64,000 nucleotides of DNA, from contig NC_081405.1 of the NCBI RefSeq assembly GCF_030272615.1, positions 569,405,095 to 569,469,094 on the forward strand. Direction: 5' to 3'. Under the pieces are notes generated by a model. The model was not told the origin of the DNA and ran no database searches. It saw only the letters and a program-made list of their open reading frames with translations. The position numbers and the translations under genes are program-made. Position 1 is the stretch's first letter; the number at the start of each line of letters is the position of its first letter. This document shows, piece after piece, positions 46,600 through 55,504 of the stretch. The stretch is from Cryptomeria japonica (taxonomy: Eukaryota; Streptophyta; Pinopsida; Cupressales; Cupressaceae).

Positions 46600-46800
46600 G
46601 GGCCCACCTAGGGCGCCCTGGTCCCTGAGGGGCGCCCTGGTCCCCCCAGGGCGCCATGGTCCCTGACAGGGGCGCCATGGTCCCCCCAGGGCGCCATGGT
46701 CCCCTCAGGGCGCCATGGTCCCTGACAGGGCGCCATGGTCCCCTCAGGGTGCCATGGTCCCTGATAGGGCGCCATGGTCCCCAATCAGGGCCTGGCGAGG
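46600..46800. repeat. Minisatellite with GGCGCCATGGTCCC units
   Basis: About eight units of roughly 20-24 bp are each built on GGGCGCCATGGTCCC (GGCGCC and CCATGG palindromes overlap). They lie in the presumed first intron of the PMD gene. Related GGCGCC/GGTCC motifs occur in the LTRs of the same element. Confidence 0.85.
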
Positions 46801-46852
46801 GATACAAGGCAAGCACTCAATGTTCAACAGTTTGCGTTTGCGATTTCGATGA

Positions 46853-48550
46853 TTGAGTACTGATTTTGGTCATGTTTTCGTTTTGCAGGGTCTCCCGTAT
46901 ATGAGAGAGCACACAGCGGGACACATTCTTCGCACTTTGCGAGACCAGATTCCACGGCTGACTCAGTCAGAGAGAGACACCTTATCGATAGTAGGATTGT
47001 GGTACATGATTCTTATGCCGGCCATTCGATTTCATCCCGCGATGCTGATGGCACTGATGGAGAGATGGGATCCTGACACCTGTACCTTTCACCTTCCGGT
47101 AGGAGAGCTGACGGTCACACTCGAGGATGTGTACCGTATACTCCGTCTTCCTATCAGAGGAGCGACAGTCACATATGCGACTGATCGGGTAGCAGAGGAT
47201 CATCAGAGGGAGCAGATGTACTGTATAGGGAGAGTCATGCCGAGCGAGACGAGAGGTCGTATCATGGTCAGCTGGCTCTTACATCCTACAGGGGAGGTTC
47301 CACTTCTGAGACGCCTCATGATAGCCATCATAGCACTAGCCGTCTGCCCTAATGGGCGAGGGACACACATGCATGGGGGCCTCACATGGTGTATCAGAGG
47401 GATGGAGAGACATAGGAGAGTTTATGCATGGGGTCGGAGTATGCTTGCACATCTCTATCACGACCTTGAGGAGTATGTATTCGGACAGGGTTGCAGTTTG
47501 ATGACATGCACACTTCTGCAGGTGTGGATCTTAGAGCACTTCACATGCACCAGGCCCGTCGGCTATCCACTGAGTATAGCGAGCGAGCGACCTAGGGTGT
47601 TTGCTTATCCATTGACCAGCGAGTGGAGATTTGGGGATTTGTTGTATTGGAGAGTGACTATTGATAGACTGACAGCCGAGGTGACAGTGTGGAGACCTTA
47701 CCTACGGATGCACAGATGGGATGGTATGGAGAGACAGTTAGCATGTCTACAGAGGAACCGCCTACTACGAGGGCGATATGCACACATCATAGTCCCTTTC
47801 TACCTTGACCGAGTACGGAGGCAGTTCGGACTAGAGCAGTGTGTCCCAGCCGATGTGCCCATCTATACTCGACACTCACGGGTCCTTCCCAGGCCTAGAG
47901 CAGTAGCGAGACCGACGGTGGATGATATCAAGACGACAGACTTGGAGGGATCAGATCAGGATGTAGTCACTGACTATTCTGCAGAGCCTGGAGCACAGCG
48001 TAGATATGTTTCATGGTTCATGAGATCATATCCAGGTCCTATCTTTCCACCAGATCATCCGACAGGCTATCCAGGCCCATGGAGACATGGAGACCGAGAC
48101 GAGGACGAGGGATCCAGGTCAGAGGAGCCAGATGAGGGAGAGGGTCACGAGGAGGCGGGGGATCCTGATCCACCTACAGGCGATCAGCCCAGTGACGAGG
48201 AGGAGGAGGATGCAGATAGAGAGGAGGATGAGGAGGATGCAGGCGATGATGCGGATGAGGATGAGGATGATGAGGAGGACGACGAGGAGGATGATAGAGA
48301 TGATGAGGAGGAGTCAGATGCAGCTCCCCACCATTCAGGAGACGATACCATAGCTCTGGATCCACCTTTTATTCCCCAACAGGGGGAACAGGAGGCGATA
48401 TGGAGACCTGTCACCAGTACCGTCCAGCCTACACCCATCGTGGATAGAGTATTCGAGCGAGGGGAGCCTAGCGGTTCCCAGTCACAGATGCTACCATGTC
48501 ATGATCCTTACTGGCGCGAGGGAGATCCAGGTATAGTAGGTTTATATTGA
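46853..48550 (+). CDS. Plant mobile domain (PMD, aminotransferase-like) protein, main exon; antisense within the Tat element
   Basis: The open frame has the core of a plant mobile domain: GLWYMILMPAIRFHPAML, ALMERWDPDTCTF and FHLPVGELTVTLEDVYRIL, then LRLPIRG. It continues through the rest of the domain to about residue 330 and ends in a long Asp/Glu-rich tract (about 48090-48330). The first ATG is 46901. The open frame itself starts at a TTG just after a stop, and an acceptor TTTTGCAG ends at 46888, so this looks like an internal exon beginning at 46889. A donor at 48531 (CCAG|GTATAG) suggests that the exon ends at 48530 and that the last residues to 48550 are intron. PMD proteins of plants (MAIN/MAIL family) act in the nucleus in genome stability and silencing, and PMD is also known from transposable elements. 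Function here is unknown; roles in element control or nuclear access are only possible. Confidence 0.82.
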   Translation: MSTDFGHVFVLQGLPYMREHTAGHILRTLRDQIPRLTQSERDTLSIVGLWYMILMPAIRFHPAMLMALMERWDPDTCTFHLPVGELTVTLEDVYRILRLPIRGATVTYATDRVAEDHQREQMYCIGRVMPSETRGRIMVSWLLHPTGEVPLLRRLMIAIIALAVCPNGRGTHMHGGLTWCIRGMERHRRVYAWGRSMLAHLYHDLEEYVFGQGCSLMTCTLLQVWILEHFTCTRPVGYPLSIASERPRVFAYPLTSEWRFGDLLYWRVTIDRLTAEVTVWRPYLRMHRWDGMERQLACLQRNRLLRGRYAHIIVPFYLDRVRRQFGLEQCVPADVPIYTRHSRVLPRPRAVARPTVDDIKTTDLEGSDQDVVTDYSAEPGAQRRYVSWFMRSYPGPIFPPDHPTGYPGPWRHGDRDEDEGSRSEEPDEGEGHEEAGDPDPPTGDQPSDEEEEDADREEDEEDAGDDADEDEDDEEDDEEDDRDDEEESDAAPHHSGDDTIALDPPFIPQQGEQEAIWRPVTSTVQPTPIVDRVFERGEPSGSQSQMLPCHDPYWREGDPGIVGLY

Positions 48551-48610
48551 TTGATTAATGCTTTGATGATATAGAATGGTACTAACAAAAAATTTGTTCT
48601 ACTGCCACAG
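48531..48610 (+). other. Predicted intron of the PMD gene
   Basis: 80 bp, GTATAGTAGG...CTGCCACAG, AT-rich and polypyrimidine-like near the 3' end. Removing it keeps the reading frame open from the main exon (phase 1) into 48611 onward. An 80-bp intron is typical for plants. Confidence 0.65.
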
Positions 48611-49137
48611 CTAATGTGCAGGAATGGCGTTCCTTGATTCAGCAGGCAATGACAGACATCTCCATGATAGCACAGATCCCTAGTTCCTCACAGATTGCCT
48701 ACAGGCCTCAGGGGAATGCGGGTCGGCATGAGGATTTGTTTTTCCCATTCCGATTACAGATAGATATATGGAGGGAGAGAGAGAGAATCCTATCAGAGGA
48801 TCTCCGTCAGGCGCGACAGAGAGAGGGAGTCCTATCGGAGGATCTCTATCAGGCACGATAGAGAGAGAGAGTCCTATCAGAGGATCTCCATCAGGAGGGG
48901 CAGAGAGAGAGAGTCCTATCAGAGGACCTCCAGCAGGTGCGGCGAGATCTAGTAGCAGCCCAGACCGAGGCTACCACCTATCGTGCGATCCTCATGGATA
49001 GGGATCGTAGGAGTTCCTCTCGGAGTCACTCACGATCTGTATCGCGCTACACACCCATGGGTCCACCTCCACGGCCAGATCAGGAGGGAGCATCCAGTCG
49101 ACACTCTCCAGCCACTAGCCCTAGGGATAGGAGATGA
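48611..49137 (+). pseudogene. PMD gene, last exon: coiled-coil repeats, one in-frame stop
   Basis: In the frame predicted by splicing, the exon reads NVQEWRSLIQQAMTDISMIA, then four 14-aa repeats of the form RERVLSEDLxQxRQ (42-bp units, about 48769-48936), then an Arg/Ser-rich tail (SSSRSHSRSVSRYTP) and a stop at 49135. One TAG (48859-48861) replaces the CAG present in the same position of other units, so this copy is interrupted by a single C-to-T change. The repeats have a heptad-like charge pattern that suits a coiled coil. Confidence 0.62.
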
Positions 49138-49199
49138 TTGTATGATGTAAGAGAGAGATCACATTTTGGATATACAGTGACCCATGTTTGTACACGATC

Positions 49200-49256
<57 letters not shown>

Positions 49257-49767
49257 GCTTCTCATTTTGTCTCAAATGTGTTATCTTTAATGCCTAAAAC
49301 ACTGTATATTTTGTTTTGATTAAATCTAATACATTTGGTAAATGTACATGTATGTTCAGGATTTAATTTCTATGTGATTGATTTCTCAATGCTCCATGAT
49401 TAAATTGATACATGTGTGACTTAATTAAAATATTTAATCAAGTACAACATTGATGATAAGGAAGAAATATGCATTAAGTCTAAGAATCATATAACTAATG
49501 TGATTTAATTTTGAACTTAAACACAACATGATACGATTCTACTTAACACACATAAAGACACTGTATAATATGCTAGCATTATGAAAATGTAAACCTTTTA
49601 CAATTTACATTAATGAATTCAAGACAAACTATAAAGTAAGAAGAAATGCTTGTCAGGAACGAAGCAATATAGATCAAACATCATAACATTTAATTCTATT
49701 TTGCTTTTAATTAAGAAACACTAACATATTATCCAATGTTGAAGAAGATAGATAAGAAGTGAAGAAT
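49138..49767. other. Spacer between the convergent PMD and pol genes
   Basis: AT-rich, non-coding, with a (TA) microsatellite of about 25 units at 49204-49252. Transcripts of both genes would end here. No specific terminator is seen. Confidence 0.6.
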
Positions 49768-52700
49768 TTAAGCATAATATCTACGCAAGTGCATAGCATT
49801 GATAGGTTCTTTAAGAGGCGTACCGTCTACATCCGCTATTTTGTAAGCACCTGATCCATAATCCTCAATGACGATATATGGTCCAAGCCAATTAGGACTA
49901 AATTTTTCCTTTTCGGCCCGCAAGGCATTCACATTGCGCTGATTCTCATAAAGGACTAAATCACCTACTGAGAAGGAACGTTGAATAACCTTATCATTAT
50001 AGCTTCGCTGTAGAGTTTTGTGATACACTTGAATATGCTCAAGAGCATTTATACGCTGTTCATCAAGCATCTCAAGCTGTTGAAGTCGTTGTTCTCTATA
50101 GGAGTCATCATCTACTATACCTTTAAGAGAAACCCTAAGTGATGGAATTTCTAACTCTAAGGGCATAATAGCGTCAGCACCATAAACAAGATTATAAGGA
50201 GTAGTTCCCGTAGCAATTCGTACACTCGTTCGGTAAGCCCAAAGAGCGTAGATTAGCTGGTTACTCCAATCCTTACCATGCTTATTTACGGTTTTACGAA
50301 GAATTTGCTCAATTATCTTATTGGATGATTCAGCTTGACCATTTGACTGAGGGTAATACGGTGTAGAAAATCGATGTTTGATATGATACTTCTCGAGGAA
50401 TTTCTTCACATCCTTGTTTTTAAACGATGTTCCATTATCTGAGATAATAGTGGAAGGTATCCCAAATCGAGAAATAATGTTTTCTAGAAGAAATTGACAA
50501 ATCACTTCAGCAGTAGTTGAGCGAAGGGGAATAGCCTCTACCCACTTCGTAAAGTAATCTGTTGCGGTTATAATGAAGGTGTGTCCTTGAGATGAAGGAG
50601 GAGAGATTTTTCCAATAAGATCCAAACCCCATGCGGAGTAGGGCCAAGAAGCTATTTGAGAGCGAAGTTCTTGGGCAGGAGCATGAATCAGGTTATTGTG
50701 TTGTTGACATTGGTGACATTTCTTAACAAATGAGAAGGAATCCTTCTGCATAGTTTGCCAATAGTATCCCATACGAAGCAACCTATGAACCAGGGATTTG
50801 CCCCCAAAATGCCCCCCACAGGCACCCGAATGTGCCTCTTCAAGAGCAACAAGGATTTCTGACTTGTTAAGACAACGAAGAAGAAGACCATCATAACCCC
50901 TTCGATAAAGGACATTAGAAAGGATGATATACCTAGAAGACAGCTTGCGGATTCTAGCCCTAGTGTTCCTATTAGCAGAATCAGGGAAGGTACCATCGGT
51001 CAAATATCTTACAATATGCGAGAACCATTCATCTGAGTCTACAAAGTCACAACATGTTACCAAGCTAGAATCATCTTCAATAGCTGGAGAAGTAAGATTG
51101 TGAATAACGAAGTTAAGATCAACCATAGGGTCCTCTAAAGATACTAACGAAGCCACACATGCCATTGCATCCGCATGTCGATTATCTTTTCGAGGAACAG
51201 GTTCCATGGTATAAGAATCGAAATTTCGTAATAAAGATATAGCAAGGTCTTTATATTGTGATAATTTGTCCTGTTTCGCTTGATATAGTCCTGTTACTTG
51301 TCTTATAATCAATTGCGAATCTCCATAGATATGTAGGTGTTTTATATTAAGAGCTAGGGCTGCTTTTATTCCTGCTATAAGAGCCTCATACTCAGCAATG
51401 TTATTGGTACATAGGAAATTTAGACGATATGACAAGGGAATAGGTTTCTTTGTAGGAGAAATCAGAACAACACCTGCCCCCGATCCCGTACGACACTTAG
51501 AGCCATCAAAGAATAACTCCCAAGTTTCATCTTCCTCTATAGAAAGAATGAAGTCATCAGGAAAGGACTCAGGGTTAGGGAAGGAGAAGGGTGAAGGGGC
51601 CTCAACTAAGTGATTGGTCAACGCTTGTCCTTTAATTGCTCTTTGTGAAACAAATTTAAGGTCAAATTCAGTTAACATCATAACCCACTTAGAGAGACGT
51701 CCTGATAAATCAGTTTTAGAGAAAAGATGCTTCAACGGATCAAACTTAACCATGACATGGACTTCTGAATTTAAAAGATAATGTCTCAATTTCTGAGTCA
51801 CAAACACCATGGCCAAGCATTGTCTTTCTATCACAGAATATCGGGTCTCATAATCGAGTAAAGTACGACTTATGTAATACACCGGACACTCCTTACCATC
51901 TTTACCATGTTGTGCTAACAATGCTGCGAGAGCATGAGAAGAAGCAGCTGTATACAGGATAAAGGGTTTAGAAGGTTCGGCAGGTTGAAGAATAGGAGGA
52001 CTAGCTAAATACACTTTTAAATCTTCAAATGCTTGTTGACAATCCTCATTCCACTGAAAAGTGATATCCTTTTTAAGAAGTTGAGTAAAAGGAAAGGTAC
52101 GATCCGCAAGTTGAGACACAAACCTACGAATAGCTTGAATCTTTCCTTGTAAGCTTTTAAGTTGAGAGACATTTCGAGGAGGTGGCATGTTAACAATAGC
52201 ATCTATTTTCTTAGTGTCCACCTCAATCCCATGATGCGAAACTATGAACCCTAATAGTTTTCCACTATCCACACCAAAAACACATTTTCGGGGATTCAAG
52301 CGCATGTGATATTTACGAATTCTTTCAAAAATTTGACGAAGGACTTTAACATGATCCATGCGAAGAAAGGATTTAGCCAAAATATCATCAACATAATCCT
52401 CTAAAATCTTATGCATATAATCATGAAAGATAAGGGTCATCGCTCGTTGATAAGTTGCACCGGCGTTTTTAAGTCCAAAAGGCATCATTACCCAACAAAA
52501 CGTACCCCAAGGAGTGGTGAAAGCGGTTTTGTATTGATCTTGAGGATTAATGAAAATTTGATTATAGCCTGAAAAACCATCCATGAAGGATAACAAGGCA
52601 TGTCCTGCCGTAGAATCAACTATCATGTCAATGTTTGGAAGAGGGAAATCATCTTTTAAAGAAGCCTTATTTAGATCCTGAAAGTCGGTACACATTCTTA

Positions 52701-55341
52701 TTTTGTTATCTGGTTTAGCCACAGCGACAATGTTTGAAATCCAGGGGGAATAGTCAATAGGGCGGATAAATCTAGCCTCCAATAACTTTTCAATCTTAGC
52801 TTTAACAAGCAAAGCTATCTTAGGATTCATTTTTTGAATCTTTTGTTTCACGGGCTTAGCATCAGGGACTAAGACGATATTATGAGTAACAATCTTAGGA
52901 TCTATACCAGGCATGTCAGAATATGCCCAAGCAAAGATCTCAGGGAATTCATGCAATAGCTCTTCATATTGTTTCTGTTCCTCTTCATCCAAACATTTTC
53001 CAATTTTAATGATTTTTTCTTTATTGCAAAGATCCATCTTAACCTCAAGGGTATCACTTATGAGGAGATTACTTTGTTGAGGAGTATCCTTTAACTGAGG
53101 GAATTCTTTCACAATCTTATCATTATCAATCTCTTTTCCAAAATAAGCTTCAGTGTTCAAACAATAAGGGAGACCCCTATTGTGATGATAACGAGGAAGA
53201 GTGTCATAGGCTCCCAAGAACTCAGCTAAAGCATCGTCAGTAGGGAAGATATCTAGAGCACAATCACCCGAAGAATCCTCATCAATATACTCAGGGTGTT
53301 GTATTGATAAAGATGTAGAGATAGCATTAACACTAATGCATGGTCTTTTAGAGGCTTTAGTACGTCTGCAGGGATTATAACCAAGTCCAAAGGCATAATT
53401 GTGAAAATTAGTCTCTAGAGGAACTCTAATCCCTTGTTCATTAGCACCACAACCTTTTCCATGATACCCATGCTTAGCAAAAATGCGAAAACCACGACCA
53501 TAGCGATCAGCCATTTCAGGAAAAGAAGGTGGTTTTTCATAAGACAAAGAATCAAACTCTTCATAGTTATAGATGTGAGAAGAGGAAGTTTGAGAAGCGG
53601 CCACAAAGTTATTACTCATAGCCTCAGGCAGAGTTGATTGATTTTTAGTTTCTTCCTTCTTTTCAACTTTGTGATTTTCAGTTTCTTCCTTCTTTTCAAC
53701 TTTAAGCTCTCTAGAAGGAAGTTTGTAGTCACCTACAAAGGTAGGATTAAAATCAAGAGATCCCCAATCATCTTCTACGAGAACCTTCTCAGGATCAAAA
53801 TCCTTTTTATGTGTAGTTTCAAGCTGAGAAGGATCTTTCTTAGGAATTCCAGATTCATCCCAAGGATTTTGATCATCGGAAAGCGAAGACTCATCGATAG
53901 GTTTCTTGTTTAAAAAGTCATCACTAGACGAGGATGGCTTAGAAAAATCTCCTTTAGATGTTTGTAGACATTCTTGAAAATTAGTATCTCCCATCAAAGT
54001 ATATGTCTTATTGTTGTAGATGAACTTAACTTGTCTATGCAATGTAGAGGGGACAGCTTGCATGCTGTGAATCCAAGGCCTCCCTAATAACAAGTTGTAT
54101 GTTAAATTTCCCGGCATAACATGGATAGGAGTAGGCAAAGTAACAGGTCCCACTGTGAGAGGTAAGGTGATGATACCCAATGAAGTCTTAGCCACATTAT
54201 CAAAGCCACGAATAGAACGAGAGTCAGGCTCCATAAGAGATGTATCCACATTCATCTTATGCAACAGGTTGATGCTACACACATTAAGGCCAGAGCCATT
54301 ATCTACTAGTGTTTGTCTTATAGCAGTGTCTTTCATGACAACCACAATCATCAAGGGATCATATTGTTGTTGGACTTCACTAGTAGGCAACTCATCTTGC
54401 GTAAACACAATTTGAGGTTTAGGATTCATCACAGAGTTAACAAAAGATGCTATATTACTAGATGTATTCGGTGGAGGAACATTCAAATCTTTCAAGGCAT
54501 CTTGTAACATTCCATGATAAGCGGAAGAAGTTTGAATCAAATCCCAAAGGGATATCTTAGCAGGGGTAGCTTTAAGCTGTTCTATGAGATCATATTCCTT
54601 ACCCATAACTTGCGAAATACGGGGAGCTTGAGGAAGAATCGGTTGAGGATTAGGAAGCGAAACTGGAATAACAGGAGGAGGATTAGGTTGCTTATTATTT
54701 CTGGTATGGTAAGTATGGGCAACCGCATGATAACTCTCTCTAGTTATTTGCTTAGCATAATTGTAAGGACTTGTAGGTTGTCTTCCTTGTACAGCAATGA
54801 TTGGTTTATTCGGAGTACACAAGGAATCATAATCATATCTCCCTTGGACAGTAAGGAGAGGAGTCTTAGGAATTTGAAAGGTGGGAGAAGGATAAGCACC
54901 TTGGACTTCAAAGAGAGGTTTGTTATATTCATTCAAATTTATCATGTTAACCAATTTAGAGGTCTTGTTTTTGTTTATAGGTTTCGACAAAGCCACAAAT
55001 TCATCAAGGGCATCATCCAACAAAGCATGATCATATCGGTTAAAAGGCTTGTCTTTTGATTCAAAAGGAGACATCTCCTCATAGAGGGGATTATTGAAAA
55101 CAACCATGTTACTAGATTCGGGGGAAGAGTGGATAGGAATGTATCCTTGAGAGGAATCATTCGTCATATCTTTCTCATCACACCTAAATGGCATAGTAAC
55201 AAGGTTTATGAGTTTTTGGTAAAATGAAGGTTTGGCATCCTTAGGGTTTAAAAACTCATCTAAGGCTTCATCTAATTCATCTTGGCTATACTCATAATAA
55301 TCATCAAAAGTATGAACATTTTGCAAATAAAAATCTGACAT
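49768..55341 (-). CDS. Tat-type Ty3/gypsy polyprotein: protease, G-patch-like, RT, RNase H (two), integrase
   Basis: About 1857 aa without a break, starting MSDFYLQN at 55341, 163 bp after the 5' LTR. By approximate residue, the domains are as follows. Residues 1-240 are unassigned, with three P-L/I-x-x-VQG motifs. Residues 250-300 are the pre-protease region of Tat pol (ISLWDLIQTSSAYHGML). The protease active site is LVDNGSG near 347. A G-patch-like segment near 614-655 has GYHGKGCGANEQGI and GLGY. The reverse transcriptase has FMDGFSGYNQI and the YVDDILAKS active site at about 983. The first RNase H has lost its usual Asp (YTAAS). The second has D1279, E1317, D1341 and D1391. Integrase shows H1504, H1511, C1542, C1545 and D1574, D1635, E1671. 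The frame extends 131 codons further upstream into the LTR, but I reject that start. No capsid domain or CCHC knuckle is visible, so Gag may come from elsewhere or be highly diverged. Confidence 0.93.
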   Translation of the reverse strand: MSDFYLQNVHTFDDYYEYSQDELDEALDEFLNPKDAKPSFYQKLINLVTMPFRCDEKDMTNDSSQGYIPIHSSPESSNMVVFNNPLYEEMSPFESKDKPFNRYDHALLDDALDEFVALSKPINKNKTSKLVNMINLNEYNKPLFEVQGAYPSPTFQIPKTPLLTVQGRYDYDSLCTPNKPIIAVQGRQPTSPYNYAKQITRESYHAVAHTYHTRNNKQPNPPPVIPVSLPNPQPILPQAPRISQVMGKEYDLIEQLKATPAKISLWDLIQTSSAYHGMLQDALKDLNVPPPNTSSNIASFVNSVMNPKPQIVFTQDELPTSEVQQQYDPLMIVVVMKDTAIRQTLVDNGSGLNVCSINLLHKMNVDTSLMEPDSRSIRGFDNVAKTSLGIITLPLTVGPVTLPTPIHVMPGNLTYNLLLGRPWIHSMQAVPSTLHRQVKFIYNNKTYTLMGDTNFQECLQTSKGDFSKPSSSSDDFLNKKPIDESSLSDDQNPWDESGIPKKDPSQLETTHKKDFDPEKVLVEDDWGSLDFNPTFVGDYKLPSRELKVEKKEETENHKVEKKEETKNQSTLPEAMSNNFVAASQTSSSHIYNYEEFDSLSYEKPPSFPEMADRYGRGFRIFAKHGYHGKGCGANEQGIRVPLETNFHNYAFGLGYNPCRRTKASKRPCISVNAISTSLSIQHPEYIDEDSSGDCALDIFPTDDALAEFLGAYDTLPRYHHNRGLPYCLNTEAYFGKEIDNDKIVKEFPQLKDTPQQSNLLISDTLEVKMDLCNKEKIIKIGKCLDEEEQKQYEELLHEFPEIFAWAYSDMPGIDPKIVTHNIVLVPDAKPVKQKIQKMNPKIALLVKAKIEKLLEARFIRPIDYSPWISNIVAVAKPDNKIRMCTDFQDLNKASLKDDFPLPNIDMIVDSTAGHALLSFMDGFSGYNQIFINPQDQYKTAFTTPWGTFCWVMMPFGLKNAGATYQRAMTLIFHDYMHKILEDYVDDILAKSFLRMDHVKVLRQIFERIRKYHMRLNPRKCVFGVDSGKLLGFIVSHHGIEVDTKKIDAIVNMPPPRNVSQLKSLQGKIQAIRRFVSQLADRTFPFTQLLKKDITFQWNEDCQQAFEDLKVYLASPPILQPAEPSKPFILYTAASSHALAALLAQHGKDGKECPVYYISRTLLDYETRYSVIERQCLAMVFVTQKLRHYLLNSEVHVMVKFDPLKHLFSKTDLSGRLSKWVMMLTEFDLKFVSQRAIKGQALTNHLVEAPSPFSFPNPESFPDDFILSIEEDETWELFFDGSKCRTGSGAGVVLISPTKKPIPLSYRLNFLCTNNIAEYEALIAGIKAALALNIKHLHIYGDSQLIIRQVTGLYQAKQDKLSQYKDLAISLLRNFDSYTMEPVPRKDNRHADAMACVASLVSLEDPMVDLNFVIHNLTSPAIEDDSSLVTCCDFVDSDEWFSHIVRYLTDGTFPDSANRNTRARIRKLSSRYIILSNVLYRRGYDGLLLRCLNKSEILVALEEAHSGACGGHFGGKSLVHRLLRMGYYWQTMQKDSFSFVKKCHQCQQHNNLIHAPAQELRSQIASWPYSAWGLDLIGKISPPSSQGHTFIITATDYFTKWVEAIPLRSTTAEVICQFLLENIISRFGIPSTIISDNGTSFKNKDVKKFLEKYHIKHRFSTPYYPQSNGQAESSNKIIEQILRKTVNKHGKDWSNQLIYALWAYRTSVRIATGTTPYNLVYGADAIMPLELEIPSLRVSLKGIVDDDSYREQRLQQLEMLDEQRINALEHIQVYHKTLQRSYNDKVIQRSFSVGDLVLYENQRNVNALRAEKEKFSPNWLGPYIVIEDYGSGAYKIADVDGTPLKEPINAMHLRRYYA

Positions 55342-55481
55342 TTTGAAAAGATTGCATAAAATTGAAACACACAATGCAAAGAAACACAAGTTCTCTTTTT
55401 TTTTTTTTTTCTCTTTTAATGAAAAACACACTAAATCTAGATCTAGATCTAACAAATGCAATGCAAGAGGAAGCAATGATA
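55342..55481 (-). other. 5' leader of the Tat element
   Basis: Short untranslated leader with an AGATCTAGATCTAGATC-type repeat (55437-55451) and a poly-T run on the plus strand. There is no room here for a separate gag gene. Confidence 0.75.
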
Positions 55482-55504
55482 GATTCACGTCGGGTTCACC
55501 AAAA
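55482..55504 (-). other. Primer binding site of the Tat element
   Basis: On the minus strand TGGTGAACCCGACGTGAAT directly follows the 5' LTR (after TTT). It has the TGG start expected of a tRNA 3'-end complement. I did not assign the tRNA. Confidence 0.75.

Noticed and set aside
46385-46816. Minus-strand frame of Pro/Gly/Trp-rich repeats
   Set aside because: It is the reverse reading of the GGCGCCATGG minisatellite.
48087-48438. Met/Arg-rich and Ser-rich frames overlapping the PMD acidic region
   Set aside because: They are frame-shifted or antisense readings of the GAG/GAT-rich acidic tract.
54514-55059. 181-aa plus-strand frame
   Set aside because: It lies opposite the intact polyprotein and has no recognisable content, so it is a shadow of the pol frame.
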